A stretch of 64,000 bases of DNA from Arthrobacter sp. 9V (GCF_902506065.1 NZ_LR732912.1:218529-282528); one strand, 5' to 3'. Counted from the stretch's first letter, positions 1-8,077 are shown. Translations and numbers: made by a program. The notes: generated by a model from the sequence alone, not told the origin.

Positions 1-798
1 TCGGAGTTCCGGAGACGGCGTGAACAGGAGTTCCTGTCAGCCTGCAGCGGCGAATCGAACGCTGTGGCCGCGGTAGCCGGTTGGAAGGAAATCCAGGGCC
101 GCGGTCCGTGGCAACTGGTCACCATCCTGGACCCTGAAGGTGCGAGGTCCGACGTCGACCCCATTGCCGCTACCTTGACGCATCGCTCTGCTGCGCTGCA
201 GTCCACCATCGGCGTCAACGCCGCCTTGTTCAGTGCCGGAACGGAGACGCATTCGGTGGTCCTGTTCCGCGAATCAGGCGGCAGGGCGGACCACGCCCAG
301 GTTCTGGTGCACTATCAACTGGAGCTTGCCAAACGCGCCGGCCGCAAAGTGGACAGGGTGATCCTGGGGATCAGCGAACCCTTTCAGGTGATCCGCCAAC
401 TATCGGGTGCCTACAGGCAGTCCAAGGTTGCTGCGCAAGCGGCCGCAGTGGATCAGCCCTTGGGCGAGCTCGTGGACTCCCGGACTGTTGGCGTGTATCA
501 ACTTTTCGATCGCTTGGTGGCTCCCGGGGGCTGGGATGACACAGGTTCGGTGCATTTTCAGACGCTCGAGGACCAGGACAAAAACGGTGAACTCCTGCCT
601 GTCCTGGAACTTCTCTACGACAATGACGGTTCAGTTCAGGACGTCGCCGCCAAACTTCACCTGCACAGGAGCAGCATCTACAACCGGCTGGGGCGGATCC
701 GGCAGCTGATCGGGGCCGATCCGTTGAGCGGCGCCATCCGGCTCGAACTTCATGCGGCCCTGAAGGCGAAGCGCTGGGCAGGGCGGCCCCGCATTTGA
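1..798 (+). CDS. PucR-family transcriptional regulator, C-terminal part
   Basis: The frame is open from the first base of the window, so the start lies upstream; 265 codons are visible before the TGA. The last ~60 residues form the PucR C-terminal helix-turn-helix (HTH_30): an acidic LLYDNDGSVQDVAAKLH segment followed by HRSSIYNRLGRIRQLIG. The region before it resembles the GGDEF-like middle domain of CdaR/PucR regulators. Such proteins usually activate purine, sugar-acid or amino-acid catabolism in answer to a metabolite; the target here cannot be read because the upstream side is missing. It converges on the next gene across a perfect hairpin. The family call is firm; the ligand is unknown. 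Confidence 0.85.
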   Translation, partial: SEFRRRREQEFLSACSGESNAVAAVAGWKEIQGRGPWQLVTILDPEGARSDVDPIAATLTHRSAALQSTIGVNAALFSAGTETHSVVLFRESGGRADHAQVLVHYQLELAKRAGRKVDRVILGISEPFQVIRQLSGAYRQSKVAAQAAAVDQPLGELVDSRTVGVYQLFDRLVAPGGWDDTGSVHFQTLEDQDKNGELLPVLELLYDNDGSVQDVAAKLHLHRSSIYNRLGRIRQLIGADPLSGAIRLELHAALKAKRWAGRPRI

Positions 799-822
799 AC
801 TGTGCGCACAAGCCATAACCAC

Positions 823-856
823 AGGAGGCAGGCACCCGGCCGGGTGCCTGCCTCCT
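823..856. terminator. Bidirectional hairpin terminator
   Basis: A perfect 34-base palindrome (arms 823-839 and 840-856, AGGAGGCAGGCACCCGG) lies between two convergent genes. It has no strong T-tract, which is common in high-G+C actinobacteria. The remaining gap to 1000 shows nothing else recognisable. Confidence 0.75.
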
Positions 857-1000
857 GCTCTACTGGACATCCAGCCTAGGAGCGCCTCAAACGCTGGCAG
901 CTCCAACGTCCCATCCGCGCACGGAACGTGGCAGTCCGGCTGCTGCTGCAGTACCGGCCGTGCCACCCCGCATGGGTGGAGGTGCGGGGCAGGCGCGTGC

Positions 1001-2416
1001 TCAACCGAGGACCTTCTGTGCGGCATCCAGGATGTCCTGAAGGGCTGATTCGCTGGGTTGCGGTGCCGAAGCGGCGGTCGGCTTGCCCGGCTTCGGCTTG
1101 GAAGTGGGCGTTGCAGTGCCTGTGGGGGTTGGGGTCGGCGTCGGTGTGGGAGTAACTGTCGGCGTCGGCGTGGCGGTTGGTGTCGGCGCAGGCGGAGTGG
1201 TGATGGTGTCCGACGGCGGCACCTCGCTCGGCGCAGGCGCCGGCTGGGTGGGTGTCGGGCTGGTCGCGCCAGGAACGGCCGGAACGGCAGAAGGCGCGGT
1301 TGAGGGAACCCACACCGGGTCCGCGAGCGAAACCTGAGGGGTAGGAGCCGACGACGGCGAGACCGTCCCGGGTGCCTCGGCAACGGTCGCGGGCTGGCCG
1401 GCTTCCGAGGAAGACGTTGCACCTGATGTTGCGGATGGGATGGAGGCCGAAGGCGAGGACGCCGTGGTGTAGGAAGCCTTGGGCGCGGGCGACGCCGAAC
1501 CCGAGCTGCGACCATCGCTCCCGCTTGCTTCCTGCGCAGGGGTTTCCTGTCCGAAGAACGGCAGATCAAGTGCCGGTCCCAAGGCGCCGGCTGTCAGGAC
1601 CAGGCCAAGGGCGCCTGCAACCACGGCCATGCGCTGGCTCATGTGTTTGACGGAGGCCGCTTTTCGCAGGACGGCCTGTGGTTCACGGCTGAAGGAGGAC
1701 GTGGAGCCGAAGCTGGACCTGGTGGTGGGTGCAGCAGTCTGCTTCCGAACGTCCTTGCGGCTCGCCAGTGATGCCGAAACCGTTGCAGCCGCGGCAAGCT
1801 GCGCGGGGGACGAGCCGCGCGGGGATACAGTCTGCAAGGACTCCGTTCGCGGGGACTCAGCCGGCAAGGACCCGTTTCGCGAGGACTCGGTGGGTTCGGG
1901 TGTGCTGACGGATTCTTCGCGGGCAGAGACCACCGGAATGGCGGCGGTTGCGGGTTCCGCGGTTTCAGGCGGCACCACGGGAATAGCTGCCGTGGCGGGT
2001 TCCTGGGCGGTGGACTCCCCTGAATTCGGTCCCGGACCAGCCGCCGGAACACTGGCCGTCGGAACACTGGCTGGCGGAACGATGGCCGGCGGAACGATGG
2101 GAATGGCCGCGGTAGGGGGTCCTGGCGTGGTGGACTTCCGAGCTGCCGGCGCCTCGGGCGCAATCACAGCTTGAGCGGCTCGCTCCCGCTCAGCCGCGCG
2201 GATTTCCGCACGCGTGGCGGGGGCCGCGACGCTGGGCAGCGCCGCAGTGGCGGGTTCCGGCGTCGTGCTCGTGTTAACTGGGTCTTGAAACGCAGCGGCT
2301 GAATCTGTCGGTGCGCCGGCAAGGGGTCCGCTGGGTTGGGCCCGACGGCGTCCGGTTGGCTTGGTGCGCTCGCCTTCAGTTTGGGCGCGGCGCGGCTGAT
2401 CCATGGTTGGGGACAT
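1001..2416 (-). CDS. Pro/Ala/Ser/Thr-rich single-pass membrane protein under a c-di-AMP riboswitch
   Basis: This is a 471-residue protein of unknown function. The ATG at 2416 has GAGAGG eight bases upstream and the riboswitch ends directly at that site. Residues 1-260 are a low-complexity, probably cytoplasmic segment with repeated EPATAAIPVV and SLxxxSPR motifs. A single hydrophobic helix spans about residues 262-285 (MAVVAGALGLVLTAGALG). The outer part (about 290-455) is Ser/Pro/Thr-rich and ends in PTPTPTPTPT-type repeats typical of wall-spanning stalks. The last ~16 residues (ESALQDILDAAQKVLG) could form an amphipathic helix. No enzymatic domain is visible. The riboswitch suggests a role in cell-wall or osmotic homeostasis, which is inference. 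The composition is extreme but no frameshift is evident. Confidence 0.75.
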   Translation of the reverse strand: MSPTMDQPRRAQTEGERTKPTGRRRAQPSGPLAGAPTDSAAAFQDPVNTSTTPEPATAALPSVAAPATRAEIRAAERERAAQAVIAPEAPAARKSTTPGPPTAAIPIVPPAIVPPASVPTASVPAAGPGPNSGESTAQEPATAAIPVVPPETAEPATAAIPVVSAREESVSTPEPTESSRNGSLPAESPRTESLQTVSPRGSSPAQLAAAATVSASLASRKDVRKQTAAPTTRSSFGSTSSFSREPQAVLRKAASVKHMSQRMAVVAGALGLVLTAGALGPALDLPFFGQETPAQEASGSDGRSSGSASPAPKASYTTASSPSASIPSATSGATSSSEAGQPATVAEAPGTVSPSSAPTPQVSLADPVWVPSTAPSAVPAVPGATSPTPTQPAPAPSEVPPSDTITTPPAPTPTATPTPTVTPTPTPTPTPTGTATPTSKPKPGKPTAASAPQPSESALQDILDAAQKVLG

Positions 2417-2430
2417 GGTTGTTGCCTCTC

Positions 2431-2584
2431 AACGCCTTCGAGGTTAGCTGTCGGGTTCGGACGAGGCCGTCCGGCCGCCTAAGCGGCTTCACCCCAAGGA
2501 CTTGGAAACCAAGCCCGGGAACTGTGGGTCCCCCGCCTCTGCCGCGGGTCTGGCGGATCCCGGATTGCGGCAGAGCTCGGCGTC
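2431..2584 (-). promoter_or_regulatory. c-di-AMP riboswitch (ydaO-yuaA class)
   Basis: Read on the minus strand, the leader of the 1001-2416 gene carries the signature blocks of the ydaO class in order. The outer stem is GACGCC with GGCGTT. A stem CTCTGCCGC/GCGGCAGAG is followed by GCGGGGGACCCA. Next come GGGGTGAAGCCG, then CCGAACCCGACAGCTAACCTCG split across the three-way core. The 3' end abuts the ribosome-binding site (2425-2430), so ligand binding could affect translation or elongation. In actinobacteria this class is known to control resuscitation-promoting factors and wall hydrolases; here it controls a Pro/Thr-rich membrane protein. Confidence 0.9.
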
Positions 2585-2648
2585 AATCCGGAAGCGGCCC
2601 AGCGGAGATACGGGTCGCCCTACGACGGTACATGAGCCGGAAAGTAAA

Positions 2649-2664
2649 GTCACATTAATGTAAC
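2649..2664. promoter_or_regulatory. Palindrome upstream of the riboswitch transcript
   Basis: The 16-base near-perfect palindrome GTCACATTAATGTAAC lies ~65 bases upstream of the riboswitch 5' stem. It is a candidate operator, perhaps for a CRP/FNR-type regulator; the identity of the protein is inference. Confidence 0.4.
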
Positions 2665-2694
2665 GGGCGGTACGGCTGCCCAGACGGAAGGGTT

Positions 2695-2928
2695 CTATGA
2701 CTTAGGCTTCGGGGCCGGTGCGGGTGCAGGCAACTCATGCTGGATCTTCTGGATCTGTACCGCTTGGTGGGTCTCGGGCCGGAAGATTTCATCCACCACT
2801 CCCAGCATTCCACCGGTAGCTCCGCGACGAACGTTTCCTCTGCTGTTCTGCCGTGAGGACCAGTACCAGAGCCCCGCCAGCAAGGCGGGAACGCCCAACA
2901 CTGCCGACAACACGAGCAAGATATCCAT
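2695..2928 (-). CDS. Small single-pass membrane protein
   Basis: A 77-residue protein starts with a hydrophobic helix (residues 1-22, MDILLVLSAVLGVPALLAGL). A basic stop-transfer segment (RQNSRGNVRRG) and an amphipathic stretch (VVDEIFRPETHQAVQIQKIQ) follow, and it ends in a Pro/Ala-rich tail (PAPAPAPKPKS). The predicted topology is a short outer N-terminus with the soluble tail in the cytoplasm. I do not recognise a family. It is divergent from the DNA ligase gene, 45 bases away. Coding status is supported by the coherent helix-charge pattern. Confidence 0.65.
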   Translation of the reverse strand: MDILLVLSAVLGVPALLAGLWYWSSRQNSRGNVRRGATGGMLGVVDEIFRPETHQAVQIQKIQHELPAPAPAPKPKS

Positions 2929-2973
2929 GGCCTAACACTAGCTTCGGCACGCACCGGCAGGTAGACATTGTCT

Positions 2974-4038
2974 ATGGACCTGCCTGTGATGCCACCCGTC
3001 TCGCCCATGCTCGCCAAATCCGTTCCGGCCATCCCGGATGTTGGGCACTATGAGCCCAAGTGGGACGGGTTCCGGACCATCGTCTTCAAGGACGGCGACG
3101 AGATCATTCTTGGGAGCCGCAACGAGAAGCCAATGACCCGCTACTTCCCCGAGGTAGTGGACGCACTCAGGAAGAACCTGCCGGACAAATGCGTGATCGA
3201 CGGCGAGATCATCCTGATCGAGGGAAGCCGGCTCGAGTTCGAGGTACTCCAGCAACGGATCCACCCAGCTGATAGCCGGGTGCGGATGCTGGCCGAGAAG
3301 ACTCCTGCCTCCATGGTTGCTTTCGATATCCTCGCACTTGGCGATGAGAACCTCATGGACAAGCCGTTTTCCGAGCGTCGGGCCGTCCTGGAACGTGCGC
3401 TCGCCAAGGCAGAGCCGCCCATCTACGTAACTCCCGCGGTGACCGACCTCGAGCGGGCGCAGGAGTGGTTCGTGCAATTGGAAGGCGCGGGCCTGGATGG
3501 AGTACTGTCCAAGCCGCTGGATGGGGCCTACCAACCCAACAAGCGGGTGATGTTCAAGACCAAGCACGAGCGCACTGCGGATTGCGTGGTGGCAGGTTTC
3601 CGCTGGCATAAGACCGCGAAAGTAGTGGGCTCCATGCTGCTTGGCCTGCACGACGACAATGGCAGGCTGCATCACGTAGGAGTGGTGGCGTCGTTCCCCA
3701 TGGCCAAGCGCGAGGCCCTGGTGGCTGAGCTTGAGCCTTACCAAGTTGAACTCGGTGAGCACCCGTGGGGTGAATGGGCCAAGCAGGACGAAGCTGCCGG
3801 AGGTTCACGCATGCCCGGCGCCCAAAGCCGGTGGAGCGGGGGCAAGGATTTCTCCTTCGTGCCACTGCGCCCCGAATTGGTGATCGAAGTAGCCTACGAC
3901 TACATGGAGGGGGACAGGTTCAGGCACACCACGCAGTTCCGGCGCTGGCGTCCGGACCGTACTCCGGAGAGCTGCACGTACTCGCAGTTGGAAGAGCCCG
4001 TTGCTTACGATCTCGGGGAGATCCTGAAACTGCGCTAG
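2974..4038 (+). CDS. ligC: Stand-alone ATP-dependent DNA ligase (LigC-like)
   Basis: The 354-residue protein joins nicked DNA using ATP. Motif I is KWDGFR, with the adenylated lysine at about residue 29. Further ligase motifs follow: DGEII, GLDGVLSKP, MFKTKHERTADCVV, and the C-terminal RRWRPDR (motif VI) in an OB-fold. There is no polymerase or nuclease domain, so it matches the short mycobacterial LigC form rather than the LigD end-joining fusion. No ku gene is adjacent. A TTG six bases upstream (2968) is an alternative start and is better spaced from the weak AGG at 2959-2961. Such ligases are thought to serve repair, while NAD-dependent LigA does replication. Confidence 0.88.
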   Translation: MDLPVMPPVSPMLAKSVPAIPDVGHYEPKWDGFRTIVFKDGDEIILGSRNEKPMTRYFPEVVDALRKNLPDKCVIDGEIILIEGSRLEFEVLQQRIHPADSRVRMLAEKTPASMVAFDILALGDENLMDKPFSERRAVLERALAKAEPPIYVTPAVTDLERAQEWFVQLEGAGLDGVLSKPLDGAYQPNKRVMFKTKHERTADCVVAGFRWHKTAKVVGSMLLGLHDDNGRLHHVGVVASFPMAKREALVAELEPYQVELGEHPWGEWAKQDEAAGGSRMPGAQSRWSGGKDFSFVPLRPELVIEVAYDYMEGDRFRHTTQFRRWRPDRTPESCTYSQLEEPVAYDLGEILKLR

Positions 4039-4060
4039 CCGGGATCCCGCAAGCACATGG

Positions 4061-4145
4061 CGAACCCGCTGTTACGTCGCTAGCCAGCAACGTAACAGTG
4101 GGTTGGCAACGTAACAGCGGGTTGGCAACGTAACAGTGGGTTGGC
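4061..4145. repeat. 19-bp tandem repeats with an inverted copy, likely terminator
   Basis: Three direct copies of AACGTAACAGYGGGTTGGC lie head to tail at 4089-4107, 4108-4126 and 4127-4145. An inverted copy sits at 4061-4080. Any direct copy can pair with the inverted one, giving alternative long hairpins between two convergent genes. Confidence 0.75.
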
Positions 4146-4151
4146 AGCGGG

Positions 4152-4415
4152 CTACTCCTCGTGGCCTTGGTCGCTGCTCATGCTGCCTTCGGCGGGCGGG
4201 GTTTCTCCCGGCGGTACTCCGCCGCCAGGCTCCAAGCCCGTGACGTTGCCGTCGAGGGGGTCGGGGTTGGCGGAGGCTGCGGGATCGTCGTCCTCGTCCT
4301 GGCGCATGTCCGGGTCCTCGTGGATGCTGTCGGCATCGGACGTAGTGTCGAAGGGTCCGGTAGCGCCGGTGGCTCCGAAGCCCTGGGTCTCTTCATTCGA
4401 GTCTTTGTCAGTCAC
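4152..4415 (-). CDS. Acidic, disordered hypothetical protein
   Basis: An 87-residue protein from the GTG at 4415, preceded by GAAAGGG at good spacing; a TTG at 4436 is possible but lies inside a GTAAG/CTTAC hairpin. The sequence is Asp/Glu/Pro/Gly-rich ([30 protein letters not shown]) with no hydrophobic core. It is therefore predicted to be intrinsically disordered. No family is recognised. Small acidic proteins of this kind are common in Arthrobacter relatives; nothing here assigns a role. Confidence 0.55.
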   Translation of the reverse strand: MTDKDSNEETQGFGATGATGPFDTTSDADSIHEDPDMRQDEDDDPAASANPDPLDGNVTGLEPGGGVPPGETPPAEGSMSSDQGHEE

Positions 4416-4510
4416 GATCAGCCCTTTCGTAAGCAAACTTACTAATGCGCTTGCTCCGTCAGCCTAGCCGGGACCAGCCCACCGGGACAAGCCACGTAGC
4501 ACCTCAGTCC

Positions 4511-4550
4511 AGCGGCACCCAAGCCTGGCGAGCGGCACCCAAGCCAGGCG
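4511..4550. repeat. Tandem 20-bp repeat
   Basis: AGCGGCACCCAAGCCWGGCG occurs twice in a row (4511-4530, 4531-4550), downstream of the hydrolase gene. CCTGG and CCAGG in adjacent copies can pair. The core CGGCACCCAAGCCTGG recurs in the terminator at 20361-20394. Confidence 0.6.
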
Positions 4551-4584
4551 CCGGCGTCGTGCGCTAGTGCTTAACGGTGCGGAC

Positions 4585-5388
4585 TTAGCGGTGCTGAGTC
4601 GTTGCGGAGACGAAACTCCTGATTGCCTCCGCCACGGCTTGGGGACGCATGTGTTGTGCCACATGCCCCACGCCCGGAATCTCCACCAAACGCCCCTGTG
4701 CCACTGCCCTGGACAACCGCAGCGACCAATCCGGGCCGGCCACATGGTCGCGGCTCCCGCGCAAAACCAGAACCGGTACACCGACACCCGCCAGCCGCTC
4801 CTCCGTCCGGTAGGCCATCATGACGGGGAGCTCAGTGAGATACCAGCGCGGCCCGCATCGGAAGTAATCCGAGATGACGATCCAGTTGGACGACGGACTC
4901 TCACGGAGCAGCCCGTCCAGGAAAAGCGCCAGAGACTGCCGGCGAACGTTCTTGTGCCGCGAGTCCACCACCGGCCCCATCAGCACCAGTTGCCGGATCT
5001 GCTCCGGCGCATGCAGGGCAGCCTCGATGGCGAACTGCACCCCCATGGAATGGCCCACCAACACATAGGAATCGATGCCACAGGACTTCAGGGCCGCAGC
5101 AATGAAAGCGCCGTACTCCTCTACGGACAGTTGGTGGCCGGGCTTGGGCGTCCCGGCAAAACCGGGCAGGTCCAACGAATAAGTGGGCGCGTTCGCAGAA
5201 AGAACGGCGTGCAACCGCGCCAAGTACCGGTGCGATACGCCGATCCCATGAATCAGAATGTATGCGGGCTCGCTCCGGGATTCCGCGCCCGGTTCAGGCG
5301 GAGGCGTGCCCTCGGCCCAGAGGATCCGTCCGCTCAGGCCCAAGACCTCGACGTCGGCAGAGAGCAGGTCTTTCGTGTTACCTGGCAT
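4585..5388 (-). CDS. Alpha/beta hydrolase
   Basis: A 267-residue alpha/beta-hydrolase-fold protein. The oxyanion segment is LIHGIGVSHRYL. The nucleophile elbow is GHSMG. A late acid lies in LRGSRDHVAGPDW, and the catalytic histidine is in GVGHVAQHMRP. The start is the ATG at 5388, preceded by GAGAAG and two bases after the stop of the upstream DNA-binding gene, so the two are co-transcribed and probably coupled. The substrate cannot be told; the fold also includes esterases, haloperoxidase-like enzymes and C-C hydrolases. There is no signal peptide, so it is cytoplasmic. Confidence 0.85.
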   Translation of the reverse strand: MPGNTKDLLSADVEVLGLSGRILWAEGTPPPEPGAESRSEPAYILIHGIGVSHRYLARLHAVLSANAPTYSLDLPGFAGTPKPGHQLSVEEYGAFIAAALKSCGIDSYVLVGHSMGVQFAIEAALHAPEQIRQLVLMGPVVDSRHKNVRRQSLALFLDGLLRESPSSNWIVISDYFRCGPRWYLTELPVMMAYRTEERLAGVGVPVLVLRGSRDHVAGPDWSLRLSRAVAQGRLVEIPGVGHVAQHMRPQAVAEAIRSFVSATTQHR

Positions 5389-5390
5389 TT

Positions 5391-5801
5391 TCACTTCTCT
5401 GTCGCCATGTTCCCATCCGACGCTTCCTCCGCCTGCTTCTTCTTCTGCGTTTCCAGCCACGCCATGATGGCAGCCTGACGGATCCGTCGGTGCGTCCCGC
5501 GGTACTCAACCGGAATTTCACCGCGATCAGTCATGTTCCGCAGATAGGTGTGGGAGATGCCCGCGAGCTCCGCAGCCTGAGAGGTGGTGAGCATTTCCTC
5601 CACGCTGCTGACCGTCACCGTTTCACCACGGCTCAGTCTGGCCAAGAGGTCCACGACGGCGTCCCTCGCCTCATCCGGCAGGCGGTGGACCGTGCCGTCA
5701 ACGAACACGGTGATGTCGTTGCTGTCTTGGAGGGAGCGTGCCAGATTCCGGGCGTCTTCAGCGGGGAGGCCGGCCGTTACGCGGGGAGCTATCAATGCCA
5801 T
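5391..5801 (-). CDS. Excisionase/MerR-type helix-turn-helix DNA-binding protein
   Basis: A 136-residue protein whose second half is an excisionase-family winged helix (LTTSQAAELAGISHTYLRNM, then GEIPVEYRGTHRRIRQAAIMAW). The N-terminal ~70 residues (GLPAEDARNLARSLQDSNDI, LPDEARDAVVDLLARLSRGE) resemble the partner-binding half of antitoxin-like regulators. It lies immediately upstream of the alpha/beta hydrolase in the same operon. In families of this architecture the next gene is often a PIN toxin, but here it is a hydrolase. It is more likely a local regulator than a phage excisionase, since no integrase is near. Confidence 0.75.
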   Translation of the reverse strand: MALIAPRVTAGLPAEDARNLARSLQDSNDITVFVDGTVHRLPDEARDAVVDLLARLSRGETVTVSSVEEMLTTSQAAELAGISHTYLRNMTDRGEIPVEYRGTHRRIRQAAIMAWLETQKKKQAEEASDGNMATEK

Positions 5802-5873
5802 GGCAGAAGCCTAGCCTGAGGTCTGCCCGCACCCGGTTTGCCTCACGTACGTCCGCCCAGCCGAGCAACACTG

Positions 5874-5949
5874 CCGCCCGTTTCGGGGGTTCCCTGCTGA
5901 TCATGCCGTGCGCACGGCATTGCTGGCAGGGAACCATCGAAACGGGCGC
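5874..5949. repeat. Large dispersed palindrome, terminator of ptsI-ptsH
   Basis: Arms CGCCCGTTTCGGGGGTTCCC.. (5875-5897) and 5926-5948 match at 21 of 23 positions around a 28-base loop. The loop contains a perfect 18-base palindrome (ATGCCGTGCGCACGGCAT). The inner arm GGTTCCCTGC and the 28-base loop length recur at 43257-43316, so this is a family. It sits after the HPr gene. Confidence 0.75.
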
Positions 5950-5973
5950 CGGCAAGAGGGCGCCGGCGAGCGG

Positions 5974-6252
5974 TTACTCCGCGTCCAGGTCCGTCTCCAG
6001 CAGCTTCACCAGTGCATCCAGTGCCGCGTCGGCGCCGTCGCCCTCCGCCCGCAGCACAACGACGTCGCCCTTAGCGGCACCGAGCGTCATGAGCGAAAGG
6101 ATGCTGGCGGCGTCGAGAGCGTCATCCGCAGACTCGCCCTGCATGGCAATGGTGACCTCCACTGGCTGCTCGCCGGCTGCCTCGGCGAACAAGGCGGCGG
6201 GGCGGGCGTGCAGTCCGGAGCGGCTGGCAATGGTGGCTGTGCGTTCGGGCAT
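5974..6252 (-). CDS. ptsH: Phosphocarrier protein HPr
   Basis: A 92-residue HPr, the small cytoplasmic phosphocarrier between enzyme I and the sugar-specific EII proteins. The active-site motif GLHARPA places the phosphorylated histidine at residue 15. The second conserved block (SILSLMTLGAAKG) has Ser50 where the regulatory Ser46 lies in Firmicutes, with a four-residue insertion before it. The start is the ATG at 6252 after AGGAG; longer readings would begin inside the ptsI end. It follows ptsI by 28 bases in the same direction, so the order is ptsI-ptsH. Confidence 0.95.
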   Translation of the reverse strand: MPERTATIASRSGLHARPAALFAEAAGEQPVEVTIAMQGESADDALDAASILSLMTLGAAKGDVVVLRAEGDGADAALDALVKLLETDLDAE

Positions 6253-6280
6253 GGTTTCTCCTAAAGGTCGGAAGCGAAAG

Positions 6281-7981
6281 TTAGAGGCCGAGTTCTTCGA
6301 GCACGGGGAGCTTGGCACGGACCCAGTCGCGTGCTTCCAGGGCGCTTGGCGCAGACAGGGCGAGCCGCGCGAGTTCCTGCGCCTGCTCCAGCGTCACGGT
6401 TTTCAGCACAGTCCCGACGGCGGCCAACGAGCGCGCGGTCATGGACAGTGTGGTGACGCCCAGGCCGGTCAGTACGACGGCGAGGGCAGGGTCTGCGGCT
6501 GCCTCACCACAGACGCCCACGGGCTTGGGATCGCCTTCGCGGCCGGAGCCTTCCTGAGCGGCGCCTTCAACGGTGAGCTGCACGAGCCGGAGCACGGCCG
6601 GCTGCCAGGGAGTGTTGAGCTCGGCCAGGGGGCCCAGTTGGCGGTCGGCGGCCATGGCGTACTGGGTGAGGTCGTTGGTGCCCAGGGAGGCGAATCCGAC
6701 TTCCCGCAGCACGGTGGCGGCAGTCAGTGCAGCAGAGGGAACTTCCACCATGACGCCCGGCGTTTGGATTCCAGCGGCGGCGCAGAGTGAGGCGAAACGT
6801 CCGGCTTCGGCAGCCGTGGAGATCATGGGTGCCATGACCCACACATCGGCCTCGGATTCCGAGGCGGCCCGGGCAATGGCCTCGAGTTGGCGCTCCAGGA
6901 CCCCTGGTGTTGTGAAGTCGGTGCGGTAGCCGCGTACGCCCAGTGCCGGGTTGGGCTCGGTGGCATCGGTGAGGAAGGGGAGGGGTTTGTCGGCCCCCGC
7001 GTCAAGGGTGCGCAGGACAACTTTCTTGCCCGGGAAAGCGTCAAACACGGCCTTGTAGGCTGCGGCTTGCTCATCCACGGAGGGCTCGGTGTCGCGCTCC
7101 AGGAAGCAGAACTCGGTACGGAACAGGCCCACGCCCTGGGCGCCCAAAGCGGCAGCTGCCACGGCGTCCTTGGCTCCGCCGACGTTGGCGAGGAGCGGCA
7201 CCAAGTGGCCGTCCGCCGTCGTGCCGTTTCCGTCGAATTCGGCAAGCGTGGCGGACGTTTCGGCCCAGGCTGTGGCAGCAGCGCGCTGCTCGTCGGACGG
7301 TGAAACGGCCACGAAACCGGCCGCGCCGTCAACGTACACCTCGGAACCATCCGCTAGGGAGTCAACACCGTGGGCTGCAACGACAGCAGGCAGGCCGAGC
7401 GAGCGGGCAATGATGGCTGTGTGCGACTGTGGGCCGCCGCCGGACGTAACCAGTGCCTGGACCACAGCGGGATTCAGCGTTGCGGTGTCGGCCGGGGCGA
7501 GGTCTTCGGCTACCAGGATGAACGGCGTGTCCGAGGCAGGAATTCCGGGAGCGGGGACGCCGCGGAGTTCGGCCACGATCCTGGCGCGCACATCCAGGAC
7601 GTCGGTGGCGCGCTCGGCCATGTAGCCGCCAAGGTTGTGCAGCATTTCGGAGACCGAAGCGCCGGCTTCCCAGATGGCACGCTCAGCCGAGGAACCGGCG
7701 TTTATGAGCTTGCCGGCCGATTTCAGGAGCATGGTGTCCTTGGCCATGAGCGCGGTGGCTTCGAGGACGGCTTTGCCGTCGCCGGAAGCACTGTCCGCAC
7801 GTGCCTTGAGCTCGTCATGGACCGCCTGCGCAGCCGCTTTCAAGCCCGCGACGGCTTCCTCCGGCGAAAGATCCGCAGCCAAGCGCTCTCCCGACGGCGG
7901 TTCGCTCACCGGCTTGGGCATCTGGCGAACGGAACCAATGATGCGGCCAGGGCTTACCCCTACTCCTTGGAAATTCTGCAC
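6281..7981 (-). CDS. ptsI: PTS enzyme I (phosphoenolpyruvate-protein phosphotransferase)
   Basis: A 566-residue enzyme I that transfers phosphate from PEP to HPr. The N-terminal half carries the phosphohistidine motif GGGPQSHTAIIARSLGLPAVV-like, with His187 as the acceptor. The C-terminal TIM barrel has the PEP-binding LFRTEF, LRTLDAGADKPLP and GTNDLTQY motifs. The GTG at 7981 (AGAGGA upstream; protein begins QNFQGVGVSPGRIIG) matches the family start better than a GTG 48 bases earlier. It is transcribed divergently from the mannitol regulator and permease, so general and mannitol-specific PTS parts sit together. Confidence 0.95.
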   Translation of the reverse strand: MQNFQGVGVSPGRIIGSVRQMPKPVSEPPSGERLAADLSPEEAVAGLKAAAQAVHDELKARADSASGDGKAVLEATALMAKDTMLLKSAGKLINAGSSAERAIWEAGASVSEMLHNLGGYMAERATDVLDVRARIVAELRGVPAPGIPASDTPFILVAEDLAPADTATLNPAVVQALVTSGGGPQSHTAIIARSLGLPAVVAAHGVDSLADGSEVYVDGAAGFVAVSPSDEQRAAATAWAETSATLAEFDGNGTTADGHLVPLLANVGGAKDAVAAAALGAQGVGLFRTEFCFLERDTEPSVDEQAAAYKAVFDAFPGKKVVLRTLDAGADKPLPFLTDATEPNPALGVRGYRTDFTTPGVLERQLEAIARAASESEADVWVMAPMISTAAEAGRFASLCAAAGIQTPGVMVEVPSAALTAATVLREVGFASLGTNDLTQYAMAADRQLGPLAELNTPWQPAVLRLVQLTVEGAAQEGSGREGDPKPVGVCGEAAADPALAVVLTGLGVTTLSMTARSLAAVGTVLKTVTLEQAQELARLALSAPSALEARDWVRAKLPVLEELGL

Positions 7982-8077
7982 TGAATCCTCTGTTCCTGCT
8001 TGTTGGTTCAGGCCCGCCGGCGACGGCACCGGGAGCCTCGAAAACTAGCCTACAAAATTCCTTTGTGAGCCACTTCA

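Noticed and set aside
631..2174. Several long frames overlapping the Pro/Thr-rich protein gene and pucR end
   Set aside because: They are Arg/Pro- or Gly/Val-rich readings of repeats in the wrong frame. The 1001-2416 minus frame has the membrane helix, riboswitch and ribosome-binding site.
4567..5478. Plus-strand 303-codon frame opposite the alpha/beta hydrolase
   Set aside because: It has no recognisable domain and the minus strand encodes a complete hydrolase catalytic triad.
5391..5801. Phage excisionase or toxin-antitoxin module
   Set aside because: The HTH fits the family, but there is no integrase, att site or toxin-like partner; the downstream gene is an ordinary alpha/beta hydrolase.
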